Shown here one piece after another: positions 36,134-44,625 of a stretch of 64,000 bases of DNA. The notes beneath the pieces were generated by a model. That model did not search any database, was not told where the DNA came from, and was given only the letters and a program-made list of their open reading frames with translations. Each line of letters begins with the position of its first letter. Position 1 is the first letter of the stretch. Where the stretch lies: assembly GCF_001431045.1 (NCBI RefSeq), contig NZ_BCLE01000020.1:17538-81537 (forward strand), written 5' to 3'. Origin of the DNA: Streptococcus orisasini (GTDB lineage: Bacteria; Bacillota; Bacilli; Lactobacillales; Streptococcaceae). Both the position numbers and the translations under genes were made by a program.

Positions 36134-38815
36134 TTGTCGAAGAAACAAAGAAAAGAAGCTTTCTACGTCCAAGACGAAGAGACTGTCTTATCCGGTTTGG
36201 AGACTTCTAAAAAGGGTCTGACGACTGCTGAGGCTAAGCAGCGTTTAGCTGATTACGGACACAATGAACTGGATGAGGACGAAAAACGTTCGATATTCGC
36301 TAAGTTCATGGACCAGTTCAAAGACTTAATGATTATCATTTTGCTGGTTGCTGCCGTGCTTTCAGTGATTACTGAAGGGATGGAAGGCCTGACAGATGCT
36401 ATCATTATCCTTGTGGTTGTTGTCCTCAATGCAGCCTTTGGTGTTTACCAAGAAGGGCAGGCAGAAGCAGCTATCGAAGCTCTCAAATCCATGTCCAGTC
36501 CCTTGGCGCGTGTTCGCCGCGATGGACATGTAGCTGAGGTTGATTCTAAGGAATTGGTACCGGGTGATGTCGTCTTGCTGGAAGCTGGCGATGTTGTGCC
36601 GGCAGATATGCGGCTTTTAGAAGCAGCTTCGCTGAAAATTGAAGAGGCAGCCTTAACAGGTGAATCAGTTCCTGTCGATAAAGATTTGACGGCTGAAATT
36701 GCTGAGGACGCTGGAATTGGTGACCGTTTAAACATGGCCTATCAAAATTCCAATGTTACTTATGGCCGTGGTATGGGTGTGGTTACCAATACTGGAATGT
36801 ATACCGAAGTTGGTCACATTGCAGGTATGCTGGCAAATGCAGATGAAACAGACACACCGCTTAAGCAAAATCTTAATCAGCTGTCTAAAGTATTAACGTA
36901 TTTGGTTGTAGCCATTGCTATTGTTACCTTTATTGTCGGTGTCTTTGTCCGCAAGGAACCGCCTTTGAAAGGCTTGATGACTGCGGTTGCCTTGGCCGTG
37001 GCTGCTATTCCTGAGGGACTTCCAGCCATTGTTACCGTAGTGCTTTCTTTGGGAACCCAAACCTTGGCTAAACGCAAGTCTATTGTGCGTAAGCTTCCAG
37101 CTGTTGAAACCCTCGGGTCAACTGAAATCATTGCTTCCGATAAGACTGGTACTCTAACCATGAACCAGATGACGGTTGAAAAAGTTTACTACAGCGGCCA
37201 GCTGGTAGATGCCAATGACGATATTGATGCTAATAATATGGCTCTTCGGGTCATGAATTTCGCTAATGACAGTAAGCTTGATGCCAATGGAAATTTATTG
37301 GGAGATCCGACAGAAACAGCTCTTGTCCAATACGGTTTGGATCATAATTTTGATATTCGCGATGTTCTTCAAAGAGAGCCGCGTGTGGCTGAGCTGCCCT
37401 TTGATTCTGACCGCAAACTGATGTCAACCATCCATAAGCTGGATCAAAGCAAGTATCTTGTTGCGGTCAAAGGAGCACCTGATCAGCTTCTTAAACGCAT
37501 CACACAGATTGAAGAAAACGGAAATGTCCGTCCGATTACTGAAGAGGACAAAAAGACCATTCTTGCAACCAATAAATCGTTGGCCAAGCAAGCTCTCCGT
37601 GTTCTTATGATGGCCTACAAGTATGAGGATCAGATTCCGACTTTAGAAACAGAAATCGTTGAAAACAATCTGATTTTTGCTGGTCTGGTAGGAATGATTG
37701 ACCCAGAACGTCCGGAAGCTGCTGATGCTGTGCGTGTTGCTAAGGAAGCTGGTATCCGTCCGATTATGATTACAGGAGACCACCAAGATACAGCGGAAGC
37801 TATTGCTAAGCGTCTGGGCATCATTGAGGATGATGGTATTGATCATGTGTTCACAGGTGCTGAACTCAATGAGCTTTCTGATGAAGAGTTCCAAAAAGTC
37901 TTCAAACAATATTCTGTTTATGCGCGTGTGTCTCCAGAACACAAGGTTCGTATTGTTAAGGCTTGGCAAAATGAAGGCAAGATTGTTGCCATGACTGGTG
38001 ACGGGGTTAATGATGCGCCGTCTCTGAAAACAGCCGATATTGGTATCGGTATGGGAATCACTGGTACTGAAGTGTCTAAGGGTGCTTCTGATATGGTTCT
38101 TGCCGATGATAACTTTGCAACCATCATTGTTGCTGTGGAAGAAGGACGTAAGGTCTTCTCCAATATTCAAAAATCTATCCAGTATCTGCTTTCAGCTAAT
38201 ATGGCTGAGGTCTTCACTATCTTCTTTGCTACCCTGTTTGGCTGGGATGTGCTTGAGCCGGTTCATCTGCTTTGGATCAATCTGGTAACAGATACCCTGC
38301 CAGCGATTGCGCTTGGGGTTGAACCTGCTGAGCCCGGTGTTATGAGACATAAGCCGCGCGGACGTAAATCAAGCTTCTTCTCTGGCGGTGTTATGGGAGC
38401 AATTATTTATCAAGGTCTCTTGCAGACACTTCTGGTGCTTGGCGTTTATGGATGGGCTCTGCTTTATCCGGAACACTCAGCCATGCGAGATGTCCATGAA
38501 GATGCCTTGACCATGGCCTTTGCCACTTTGGGATTGATCCAGCTGGTTCACGCTTATAATGTTAAGTCCGTTTACCAATCTGTCTTTAAGGTCGGACTGT
38601 TCCGCAATAAGCTCTTCAACTGGTCCATTCCTTTAGCTTTCATCATTTTGATGGTTACAATCGTTGTTCCAGGCTTTAATAAGTTCTTCCATGTAGCACA
38701 TTTAAGTGTTACTCAGTGGCTGGCTGTTATTATAGGAAGTCTGCTCATGCTTGTTATTGTTGAAGTGGTAAAAGCTGTTCAACGTATCACAGGACAGGAT
38801 CAAAAAGCTATTTAA
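36134..38815 (+). CDS. P-type cation-transporting ATPase (PacL/MgtA-like, probable Mn2+/Ca2+ exporter)
   Basis: An 893-residue P2-type ATPase in the membrane. N-terminal cation ATPase domain; actuator motif LTGESVPV (about residue 180); PEGLP in M4 (about 295) of Ca2+-type pumps; phosphorylation site SDKTGTLTMNQ (about 335); KGAPD nucleotide-binding motif; hinge MTGDGVNDAPSLK (about 620); NLVTDTLPAIALG in M6. Ten membrane segments. It starts with TTG, 7 nt after AAGGAG. The manganese riboswitch argues for Mn2+ export as a main job, as known for the pneumococcal MgtA homologue. Monocistronic. Confidence 0.93.
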   Translation: MSKKQRKEAFYVQDEETVLSGLETSKKGLTTAEAKQRLADYGHNELDEDEKRSIFAKFMDQFKDLMIIILLVAAVLSVITEGMEGLTDAIIILVVVVLNAAFGVYQEGQAEAAIEALKSMSSPLARVRRDGHVAEVDSKELVPGDVVLLEAGDVVPADMRLLEAASLKIEEAALTGESVPVDKDLTAEIAEDAGIGDRLNMAYQNSNVTYGRGMGVVTNTGMYTEVGHIAGMLANADETDTPLKQNLNQLSKVLTYLVVAIAIVTFIVGVFVRKEPPLKGLMTAVALAVAAIPEGLPAIVTVVLSLGTQTLAKRKSIVRKLPAVETLGSTEIIASDKTGTLTMNQMTVEKVYYSGQLVDANDDIDANNMALRVMNFANDSKLDANGNLLGDPTETALVQYGLDHNFDIRDVLQREPRVAELPFDSDRKLMSTIHKLDQSKYLVAVKGAPDQLLKRITQIEENGNVRPITEEDKKTILATNKSLAKQALRVLMMAYKYEDQIPTLETEIVENNLIFAGLVGMIDPERPEAADAVRVAKEAGIRPIMITGDHQDTAEAIAKRLGIIEDDGIDHVFTGAELNELSDEEFQKVFKQYSVYARVSPEHKVRIVKAWQNEGKIVAMTGDGVNDAPSLKTADIGIGMGITGTEVSKGASDMVLADDNFATIIVAVEEGRKVFSNIQKSIQYLLSANMAEVFTIFFATLFGWDVLEPVHLLWINLVTDTLPAIALGVEPAEPGVMRHKPRGRKSSFFSGGVMGAIIYQGLLQTLLVLGVYGWALLYPEHSAMRDVHEDALTMAFATLGLIQLVHAYNVKSVYQSVFKVGLFRNKLFNWSIPLAFIILMVTIVVPGFNKFFHVAHLSVTQWLAVIIGSLLMLVIVEVVKAVQRITGQDQKAI

Positions 38816-38821
38816 AAATCT

Positions 38822-38849
38822 GAGGAAAGCTGCGAAGCTTTCCTTTTTA
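38822..38849 (+). terminator. Terminator of the ATPase gene
   Basis: AGGAAAGCT, loop GCGA, AGCTTTCCTTTTT. Confidence 0.9.
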
Positions 38850-38963
38850 TATGACCGCAGTTTAAAGGCTTCTAATCAGACTGTACTTTTAGGCTGAATA
38901 AATGTTCTCGGCAAAAATTTATGGTAAAATAGGGATACTTTTATGTAATTTAGAAAGAAAGTA

Positions 38964-39698
38964 ATGACTCAAATTTTTGCCCATAGGGGAAGCAAGTCCA
39001 ACCGTCCGGAAAATACTCTGGCTGCTTTTGCGGAGGCTGTCCGAGTAGGCAGTGATGGTATTGAACTTGATGTTCACCGAACCAAAGATAAGCAGTTGAT
39101 TGTCATCCATGACGAGTCTGTTGATCGCACCACGAATGGTCGGGGACTTGTAAGGCAGTTAACTTTGCAGCAGATTAAAGACCTCGATGCTGGTTCTTGG
39201 TTTCACCCAGACTATTTTCGCGAGAAAGTCCCGACCTTAGAAGAAGTCTTAGATTTCTTGGAAGAACAGCAGTTTACAGGTATTCTAAATATCGAACTAA
39301 AGACAAATAAATACCCCTATCCCAAGATTGAAAAGCAAATTGCTCAAGTGATTCAGGCTAAAAACCGCTCCTTTTCTCACATGTATTCTAGTTTTAATTT
39401 TTTCAGTCTGTTTTTGATGAAAAAGCATGACCCTCAGGCTGAACGAGCTTACTTGATGAAATTTCAGTCCTTTTATTATTGGCTGGGGAGGCATTTGCCT
39501 TTTATTGAGACTGTGCATTGCCACCATTCTTTTTTTCTGAATCGCAAACTCAAAAAGGTTAAAGACAAGCCATTTAGGCTCTGGACCGTCAATAAAAGCA
39601 GTGACATGAAAAGAGCTTATTTAGCTCATGTTAAGGGGATTATTACGGATAAGCCTGAGAAGGCCTATAAAGTCAGAGAATCTTTAAAAAACAAATAA
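38964..39698 (+). CDS. Glycerophosphodiester phosphodiesterase
   Basis: Hydrolyses glycerophosphodiesters to glycerol 3-phosphate and an alcohol. 244 residues, UgpQ-like cytosolic GDPD: FAHRGSKSNRPENTLAAF (metal and catalytic His, residue 7), GIELDVHRTKD (about 32) and VIHDESVDRTTNG (about 48) are the three hallmark motifs; the end FRLWTVNKSSDM matches the family. No signal peptide or membrane domain. AGAAAGAAAG precedes the ATG and a TAAAAT box lies upstream. Monocistronic, with a bidirectional terminator after it. Confidence 0.93.
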   Translation: MTQIFAHRGSKSNRPENTLAAFAEAVRVGSDGIELDVHRTKDKQLIVIHDESVDRTTNGRGLVRQLTLQQIKDLDAGSWFHPDYFREKVPTLEEVLDFLEEQQFTGILNIELKTNKYPYPKIEKQIAQVIQAKNRSFSHMYSSFNFFSLFLMKKHDPQAERAYLMKFQSFYYWLGRHLPFIETVHCHHSFFLNRKLKKVKDKPFRLWTVNKSSDMKRAYLAHVKGIITDKPEKAYKVRESLKNK

Positions 39699-39795
39699 TT
39701 AAGATTGAAGAAGGAGCTCTTGTTAGTCCTATCTTTAATTTTTTTATGCAGGACTAGACATACAGAATAATCACAAAAAATTGCATATAAAAACT

Positions 39796-39846
39796 AAAAT
39801 CGCTAGAAAGAGCAGCCAAATTTGGAAGCTTTCTAGCGATTTTTAT
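39796..39846. terminator. Bidirectional terminator between GDPD and metallophosphoesterase genes
   Basis: AAAATCGCTAGAAAG pairs perfectly with CTTTCTAGCGATTTT around an 18-nt loop, between convergent genes. Confidence 0.9.
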
Positions 39847-39850
39847 AGTT

Positions 39851-40708
39851 TTAAAGCTCAAAAATAGTCATGGAGTTAAGGAATTCTTTTGATAAATGCC
39901 TATTTTTATAGTCTTGGAACTCTTTTAAATGCTTAATAGCGTTGTAGCGTCTGCTGAGATTCCAGCTGCCTGTGGGGTTGTATTCAGGATGCTGATTGAC
40001 AAAATCAATGGTTAAGTTCCATTCTCGGATGTAGCCAAGCGGTCTTGAATGATAAGTGACCCCATCGAGAGAGACATCACCGAAACTCCTGTGAGCATGG
40101 CCGAAAGCAACATCTTTAATCTGGTGCTGGACAAAAAGATCATGGAATTTCTGGCTGCCCAAAAAAGCATTGAAGGGCGCAAACCGCGGATGGGTCATAA
40201 GAAAACGTTGGTGGGGTACAAAATGCATGGCAACAATCAATTTTTGATTTTCTAAGGTGGTCAAAGTCTGATGGAGTTTTTCCAGAGACTCTTGGACGAT
40301 TACAGGGTCATCTTGCAGCCGCTGCAGGCGTCGGTCAAACCAGAAGGTTTTTTTCAGGCGTTCAATTTTAGCAGGATCCTGGCTGGAAAAAGAATAGTCA
40401 TACCAAGCATGTAGGGCCAGCAAAGAAGCCTCGCCTATCTCGTGTGTCTGAAAATCAAGGGTTTGAATCTGTTTCTCCTCCAAATCCAACATGTCATGAT
40501 TTCCTAAATTGTAGGTCACTTTGACATCTTTTTCGAGCTCTTTCACAAAGGGTAGTGTCTGGCTGTAAAAATGGTTGGAAATATCTCCTGCCAGATGAAG
40601 ATGATCAATTTTTTGTGTCTGCAGCAATTGTTTAATAGTTTGGATTTCAAAATCTCCAAAATGATTGAGATCAATATGGAGGTCACTCATAATAGCAAGT
40701 TTTGTCAT
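39851..40708 (-). CDS. Calcineurin-like metallophosphoesterase
   Basis: A 285-residue cytosolic phosphoesterase with the complete motif set: SDLHID (residue 8), HLAGDISNHF, YNLGNHDML, VAMHFVPH and FGHAH. They bind two metals. The substrate is unknown; relatives include phosphodiesterases for cyclic nucleotides and nucleic-acid ends. An upstream frame extension to 40804 is rejected. No Shine-Dalgarno precedes the ATG; TGG-TACAAT ends 6 nt before it, suggesting a leaderless transcript. Confidence 0.87.
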   Translation of the reverse strand: MTKLAIMSDLHIDLNHFGDFEIQTIKQLLQTQKIDHLHLAGDISNHFYSQTLPFVKELEKDVKVTYNLGNHDMLDLEEKQIQTLDFQTHEIGEASLLALHAWYDYSFSSQDPAKIERLKKTFWFDRRLQRLQDDPVIVQESLEKLHQTLTTLENQKLIVAMHFVPHQRFLMTHPRFAPFNAFLGSQKFHDLFVQHQIKDVAFGHAHRSFGDVSLDGVTYHSRPLGYIREWNLTIDFVNQHPEYNPTGSWNLSRRYNAIKHLKEFQDYKNRHLSKEFLNSMTIFEL

Positions 40709-40714
40709 AAAAGT

Positions 40715-40720
40715 ATTGTA
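40715..40720 (-). promoter_or_regulatory. Extended -10 box of the metallophosphoesterase gene
   Basis: On the minus strand TGG-TACAAT, then ACTTTT, then the ATG at 40708. Confidence 0.55.
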
Positions 40721-40877
40721 CCACGATTTTTGGCAAAGAAGCAGGCTAAGGCTTGTGACTGGTTGTTTTTTTGATAATGGAGCAAGTATTTTGACAAAAA
40801 ACAACAGGATTTAGGGAATTTTGGTAAGAAATTGTTTGATACAAAAAATTTCCAAAGTTATGAAAGACTTTACTATT

Positions 40878-40904
40878 TTGTTTTTATAGAAAGCGTTTTA
40901 CAAT
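40878..40904 (+). promoter_or_regulatory. gat promoter with overlapping cre site
   Basis: The -10 box TACAAT (40899-40904) overlaps AGAAAGCGTTTTACA (40888-40902), a close match to the CcpA cre consensus; a weak TTGTTT lies at 40878-40883. Catabolite repression of the galactitol genes is expected. Confidence 0.65.
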
Positions 40905-40934
40905 AGAAATATAAAGAAAGGAGGCGCTTACAGC

Positions 40935-43001
40935 ATGAATCAGAGAAGCAAAGAAATCTTACATTTTCTCATTGAAAAGAATCAAAGTTCGCTGAAAGAA
41001 TTATCCGATATTCACGGTGTTTCAGAACGGACAATCAGAAATGATATGGCAAGTCTAAATGATTATCTGCAAAACTTGTCCTTCGGTAGCATCGCCGTTA
41101 AGAACAAGCAGATAAGAATGGAACTTTGTGTCAGCAAAAAACTGATATGCGAAAACATGAAAAAATTTAATGTTTATGAGTATAAATTCAGCAGCAATGA
41201 ACGAAGTTTAATTTGCTTACTGATTTTAATTAGCAGTCATGGTTATGTAACGCTGAGTCAGCTGTCTGAAAAACTGCTTGCCAGTCGTTCAACAATAGTC
41301 AATGATGTAAAGTCTATGCGAAAGTTAGCCTCTAAACACCACTTAGAAGTTATTTCAAAAGCTAATAAGGGCTACAAGATCGAAGCCAAAGAAGAAGACA
41401 GCCGTTCCTTTATTTACAGCGTTATTAGTCAGGATAATTTTACTGCCTTAGAATCTGTCATTTTTGAAGAGGGCTATCAGCACCAGATCAATCTTTCTCT
41501 TCTGCAAGACATCGTAACGGCCAGCCGGGATAAATTAAATCTGTCTGAAAAAAAGCTCAACAGTCTTTTAACTTACACCATTATCTGCAGCTATCGCCGC
41601 TATAAAGGCTTTGCTTTGACAGAAGACTTTCCTTGCCCGACCAATCTCCTTGAAATCTTTCAAAAGCCTTTCTTAGAAAAAGCCTATCCTTATTTGGACA
41701 AGAAGGATCTTGCTTTTATTTTCAATCAGATTTTAGAAGGGGAGCCTCATCAGGTACTTGATGGCGAAATCAATAAGGAAACGCTCAGGATTCAAGTGAT
41801 AGCCATGGCCTTTATTGAAAAAATAGCCAAGGATTTACAGATTGATTTTAAAGACGATTATATCTTTTATGAAAATTTTTCAGCACACCTGCTGCGCATG
41901 ATGCGCAAGGAAATAGTTGACAGTGCCTCTTTAGATATCAGTGATCTTATTAAAAACAATCCAAAAATCAAGCAGGTTATTTTGAATAACCTTTACATCA
42001 TTGAAAAAAATATTGGACGCAAGGCTTCAGCAGCTGAAATTGATTATATTATTATTTATGTTTATGCAGCCATAGAACGTAAGAAGCGAATCGGCAGCAA
42101 TTTAAGGGCGGCTGTTCTCACTGAACATAAGGCAACAGAAGTTTTCTTTATTGAAAGCAAACTCTTAAGTCAGTTTTCATTTAGTTTAGACATTTACTCT
42201 GTTGATGATACTATCCGAGGAGACTATGATCTTATCCTAACGACAACCCCAGTTCCCAACAAGGACTATATTCAAATTTCTCCTTATATTTCTGATGAAG
42301 ACTATCTTGTAATTGCCCATCATATTAATCGCATTGTGCAGGACAAAGAACTTAGTCAGCTGACCCTTGATAAAGAAACGGCTTCAGCCATTTACCAAAT
42401 AATTACCGAAGAAATTGACAGCGGTTTTAAAAACAAACAGGACCTGAAAAGACGGATCAGAACCAAGATTTTTACTCATATCAGTCAGGCTGAAGCAGAA
42501 TCTGAGACAGCGCTCTATGAGTTTTTAACTCCTGAACGCATCAAGTTAGATGTTGAAGCGACTGATTGGCAGGATTCTATTCGGAAGGTTGGTGAAAAAT
42601 TAATAGCAAAAGGAGACATTACTGAAGACTATTTAAAGGTAGTCATCAACAATATCAAGGAAAACGGTCCTTATGTGGTCATTTCTCAAGGATTTGCCTT
42701 TCCTCATGCTCCGCTGGGAGATTATAACAAGAGAACTTCAATGAGTCTAATAAGGCTTAAGAATACTGTTTATTTTGACGATGAAGAGCATGACAATCCT
42801 CGAGATATCGCTACTATGCCTGTCAAATATGTCTGCATGCTGTCTATCACTGACAGACGCAAGCATCTCAGGGCAATCTTTAATCTTTTTAACCTTTTGA
42901 AAGATAAAGATTTTAGAGAAAAAATGAACTCCTGTCACACAGCACAAGAGATTCATAATCTCATTTACGACAAGGAAAGGCTGCTGGAGTTAAGGAGGTA
43001 A
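40935..43001 (+). CDS. PRD-containing PTS-regulated transcriptional activator (MtlR/LicR type)
   Basis: A 688-residue DNA-binding regulator controlled by PTS phosphorylation. Two N-terminal helix-turn-helix segments (LKELSDIHGVSERTIRNDMASL at about 17-38; LSEKLLASRSTIVNDV at about 105) are followed by two PRDs (about 170-395), a GatB-like EIIB domain (about 400-490, lacking an obvious Cys) and an EIIA domain of the mannitol/fructose type (about 540-685) with the phospho-histidine in FAFPHAPLGD. No RNA-binding CAT domain, so it is an activator and not an antiterminator. AAAGGAGG precedes the ATG by 11 nt. It is first in the gat operon. Confidence 0.9.
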   Translation: MNQRSKEILHFLIEKNQSSLKELSDIHGVSERTIRNDMASLNDYLQNLSFGSIAVKNKQIRMELCVSKKLICENMKKFNVYEYKFSSNERSLICLLILISSHGYVTLSQLSEKLLASRSTIVNDVKSMRKLASKHHLEVISKANKGYKIEAKEEDSRSFIYSVISQDNFTALESVIFEEGYQHQINLSLLQDIVTASRDKLNLSEKKLNSLLTYTIICSYRRYKGFALTEDFPCPTNLLEIFQKPFLEKAYPYLDKKDLAFIFNQILEGEPHQVLDGEINKETLRIQVIAMAFIEKIAKDLQIDFKDDYIFYENFSAHLLRMMRKEIVDSASLDISDLIKNNPKIKQVILNNLYIIEKNIGRKASAAEIDYIIIYVYAAIERKKRIGSNLRAAVLTEHKATEVFFIESKLLSQFSFSLDIYSVDDTIRGDYDLILTTTPVPNKDYIQISPYISDEDYLVIAHHINRIVQDKELSQLTLDKETASAIYQIITEEIDSGFKNKQDLKRRIRTKIFTHISQAEAESETALYEFLTPERIKLDVEATDWQDSIRKVGEKLIAKGDITEDYLKVVINNIKENGPYVVISQGFAFPHAPLGDYNKRTSMSLIRLKNTVYFDDEEHDNPRDIATMPVKYVCMLSITDRRKHLRAIFNLFNLLKDKDFREKMNSCHTAQEIHNLIYDKERLLELRR

Positions 43002-43007
43002 TAAGGT

Positions 43008-43466
43008 ATGTTTACAGAAGATTTAGTTTTTCTTGATGAAGAATTAAGGACAAGCACAGAAGTGCTGACATTCAGCTTTAATCAGTTAAGGCGTTTGGGT
43101 TATGTTAAAGAAGAGTATCTTGCTTCTATTTTGAAAAGAGAAAAAGAGTTTGCAACGGGTCTGATGACCCATGCAGGAATTCATATTGCCATGCCACATA
43201 CGGAAATAAAATATGCCGAGAAAGAAGGGGTGGTTTTTATACGCTTAAAAAATGAGGTAATCTTTCAGCACATGGTTGATCCAGAAGAGGAGGTTGCAAC
43301 ACGGCTAATTTTTAATATTGTTGTCAAGAATCCCAAGAATCAGGTCATCTTTTTGACCAAACTGATGAAATTATTTCAAAATGAAGAGCTGCTTAACTAT
43401 CTCTTAACTGAAACAGATAAAACCAACATTGTTAAAACCCTGCAGCAGTTTGTCAAAAACCAATGA
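43008..43466 (+). CDS. gatA: PTS galactitol-type EIIA component
   Basis: A 152-residue cytosolic phosphocarrier passing phosphate from HPr to the EIIB. It is an EIIA of the fructose/mannitol fold; the phosphorylated histidine is in IHIAMPHTEIKYAEKEG (about residue 63). It begins 6 nt after the regulator gene and has AAGGAGG in the regulator's last codons. It is separated from gatB by 844 bp of repeats, unusual inside a PTS operon. Confidence 0.88.
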   Translation: MFTEDLVFLDEELRTSTEVLTFSFNQLRRLGYVKEEYLASILKREKEFATGLMTHAGIHIAMPHTEIKYAEKEGVVFIRLKNEVIFQHMVDPEEEVATRLIFNIVVKNPKNQVIFLTKLMKLFQNEELLNYLLTETDKTNIVKTLQQFVKNQ

Positions 43467-43470
43467 TAAT

Positions 43471-44285
43471 CGAATACGAAACTAATCTCTTCGGAAAAAA
43501 GACCGACTTCCTTGTGTCCAATGACACGGCGTCTGTCGCCTATTTTTCGGTCAGAGATTTTCGCCAAGCGAACCGCTTCTTAGTATCTTAACTTAACTGA
43601 ATACGGGCTGCGAGCTGTGTCAAAAAGATAGCTCCTCCTAGAGTCCTATGACTCTTCGTCGAACCTCCTATTTTGCCTTTGCTCGCTGACGCCCTTTGCG
43701 ACACGTCGTTTGGTTAGTCGATCTTACTAACCAAACGACGTTAGCGGGAGAGATAGCCAATTCACTATGGTGATTGGCGTTTGTTATCAAGTGCAAAGCA
43801 CTTAGATAACAATCCTCTGCCGTATCTTAATAACTGAACACGGCTACGACACTGTGAAATTAGACTCGCCTTCCTAGAATCTTTAGGGATTCTTCGTCAG
43901 ACTCCCTAAATTTCTTTGAGTCGCTTAACGGCTTAGCGACACGTCGTTTGGTTAGTCGATTTTACTAAGCAAACGACGTTAGCGGGAGAGGTAGGCAATT
44001 CACGATGGTGATTGGCGTTTGTTATCAAGTGCAAAGCACTTAGATAACAATCCTCTGCCGTATCTTACGAACTGAACACGGGCTAAAATCCTAGTAAAAA
44101 AGATAAACTTCCTTGTGTCTTGATGACACGGCGTCAGTTTCCTATTTTTATACGGATTTCTTAACGCCCTTTGTATCTTAATAACTGAACACGGGCTAAA
44201 ATCCTAGTAAAAAAGATAAACTTCCTTGTGTCTTAACGACACAGCGTCAGTTTCCTATTTTTATACGGATTTCTTAACGCCCTTT
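43471..44285 (+). repeat. Array of hairpin-rich repeats inside the gat operon
   Basis: Five units in the order A-B-B-A-A: 43471-43582 (about 112 bp), 43583-43821 (239), 43822-44059 (238), 44060-44172 (113) and 44173-44285 (113); from the second unit each starts GTATCTTA. A-units contain a GTGTC/GACAC hairpin within an outer pairing, preceded by CTTCCTT and followed by GCGTC. B-units contain a 15-bp stem (CGTCGTTTGGTTAGT / ACTAACCAAACGACG at 43704-43740) and further hairpins. The last two A-units differ at only a few bases. No open frame crosses it. Confidence 0.88.
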
Positions 44286-44310
44286 GTATCTTAATTAAAG
44301 GAGAAGAAGC

Positions 44311-44589
44311 ATGAAAAAAGTTATTGTAGCCTGCGGCGGAGCGGTCGCAACTTCAACAGTGGCAGCAAACAGAATTAAGGAACTCTGTGACAAGAATGGC
44401 ATTGATCTTGATTTGGTGCAGTGCCGCATCAGTGAAATTGAATCACATTTGTCTGGTACGGATTTGATTTGCACCACCATGCGGGTCAAAAAAAATTATG
44501 ATGATATTCCGGTTTTAACGGTTATGGGCTTTATTTCTGGCATCAATGAAGAAAAGCTGGAAGAAGATATTTTGGGATATTTACGATAA
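44311..44589 (+). CDS. gatB: PTS galactitol-type EIIB component
   Basis: A 92-residue phosphocarrier. The phosphorylated cysteine is in VIVACGGAVATSTVAAN (Cys 8), the GatB signature loop. The partner of EIIC in transport and phosphorylation of galactitol or a similar hexitol. AAAGGAG lies 9 nt upstream; the last repeat unit ends just before this ribosome-binding site. Confidence 0.92.
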   Translation: MKKVIVACGGAVATSTVAANRIKELCDKNGIDLDLVQCRISEIESHLSGTDLICTTMRVKKNYDDIPVLTVMGFISGINEEKLEEDILGYLR

Positions 44590-44625
44590 AAAGTAAAGGC
44601 TTTAAAAAAGAAAGAGGTTAAACTC

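Noticed and set aside
43471..44285. CRISPR array
   Set aside because: Units are 113-239 bp, adjacent without variable spacers, and no cas gene is present.
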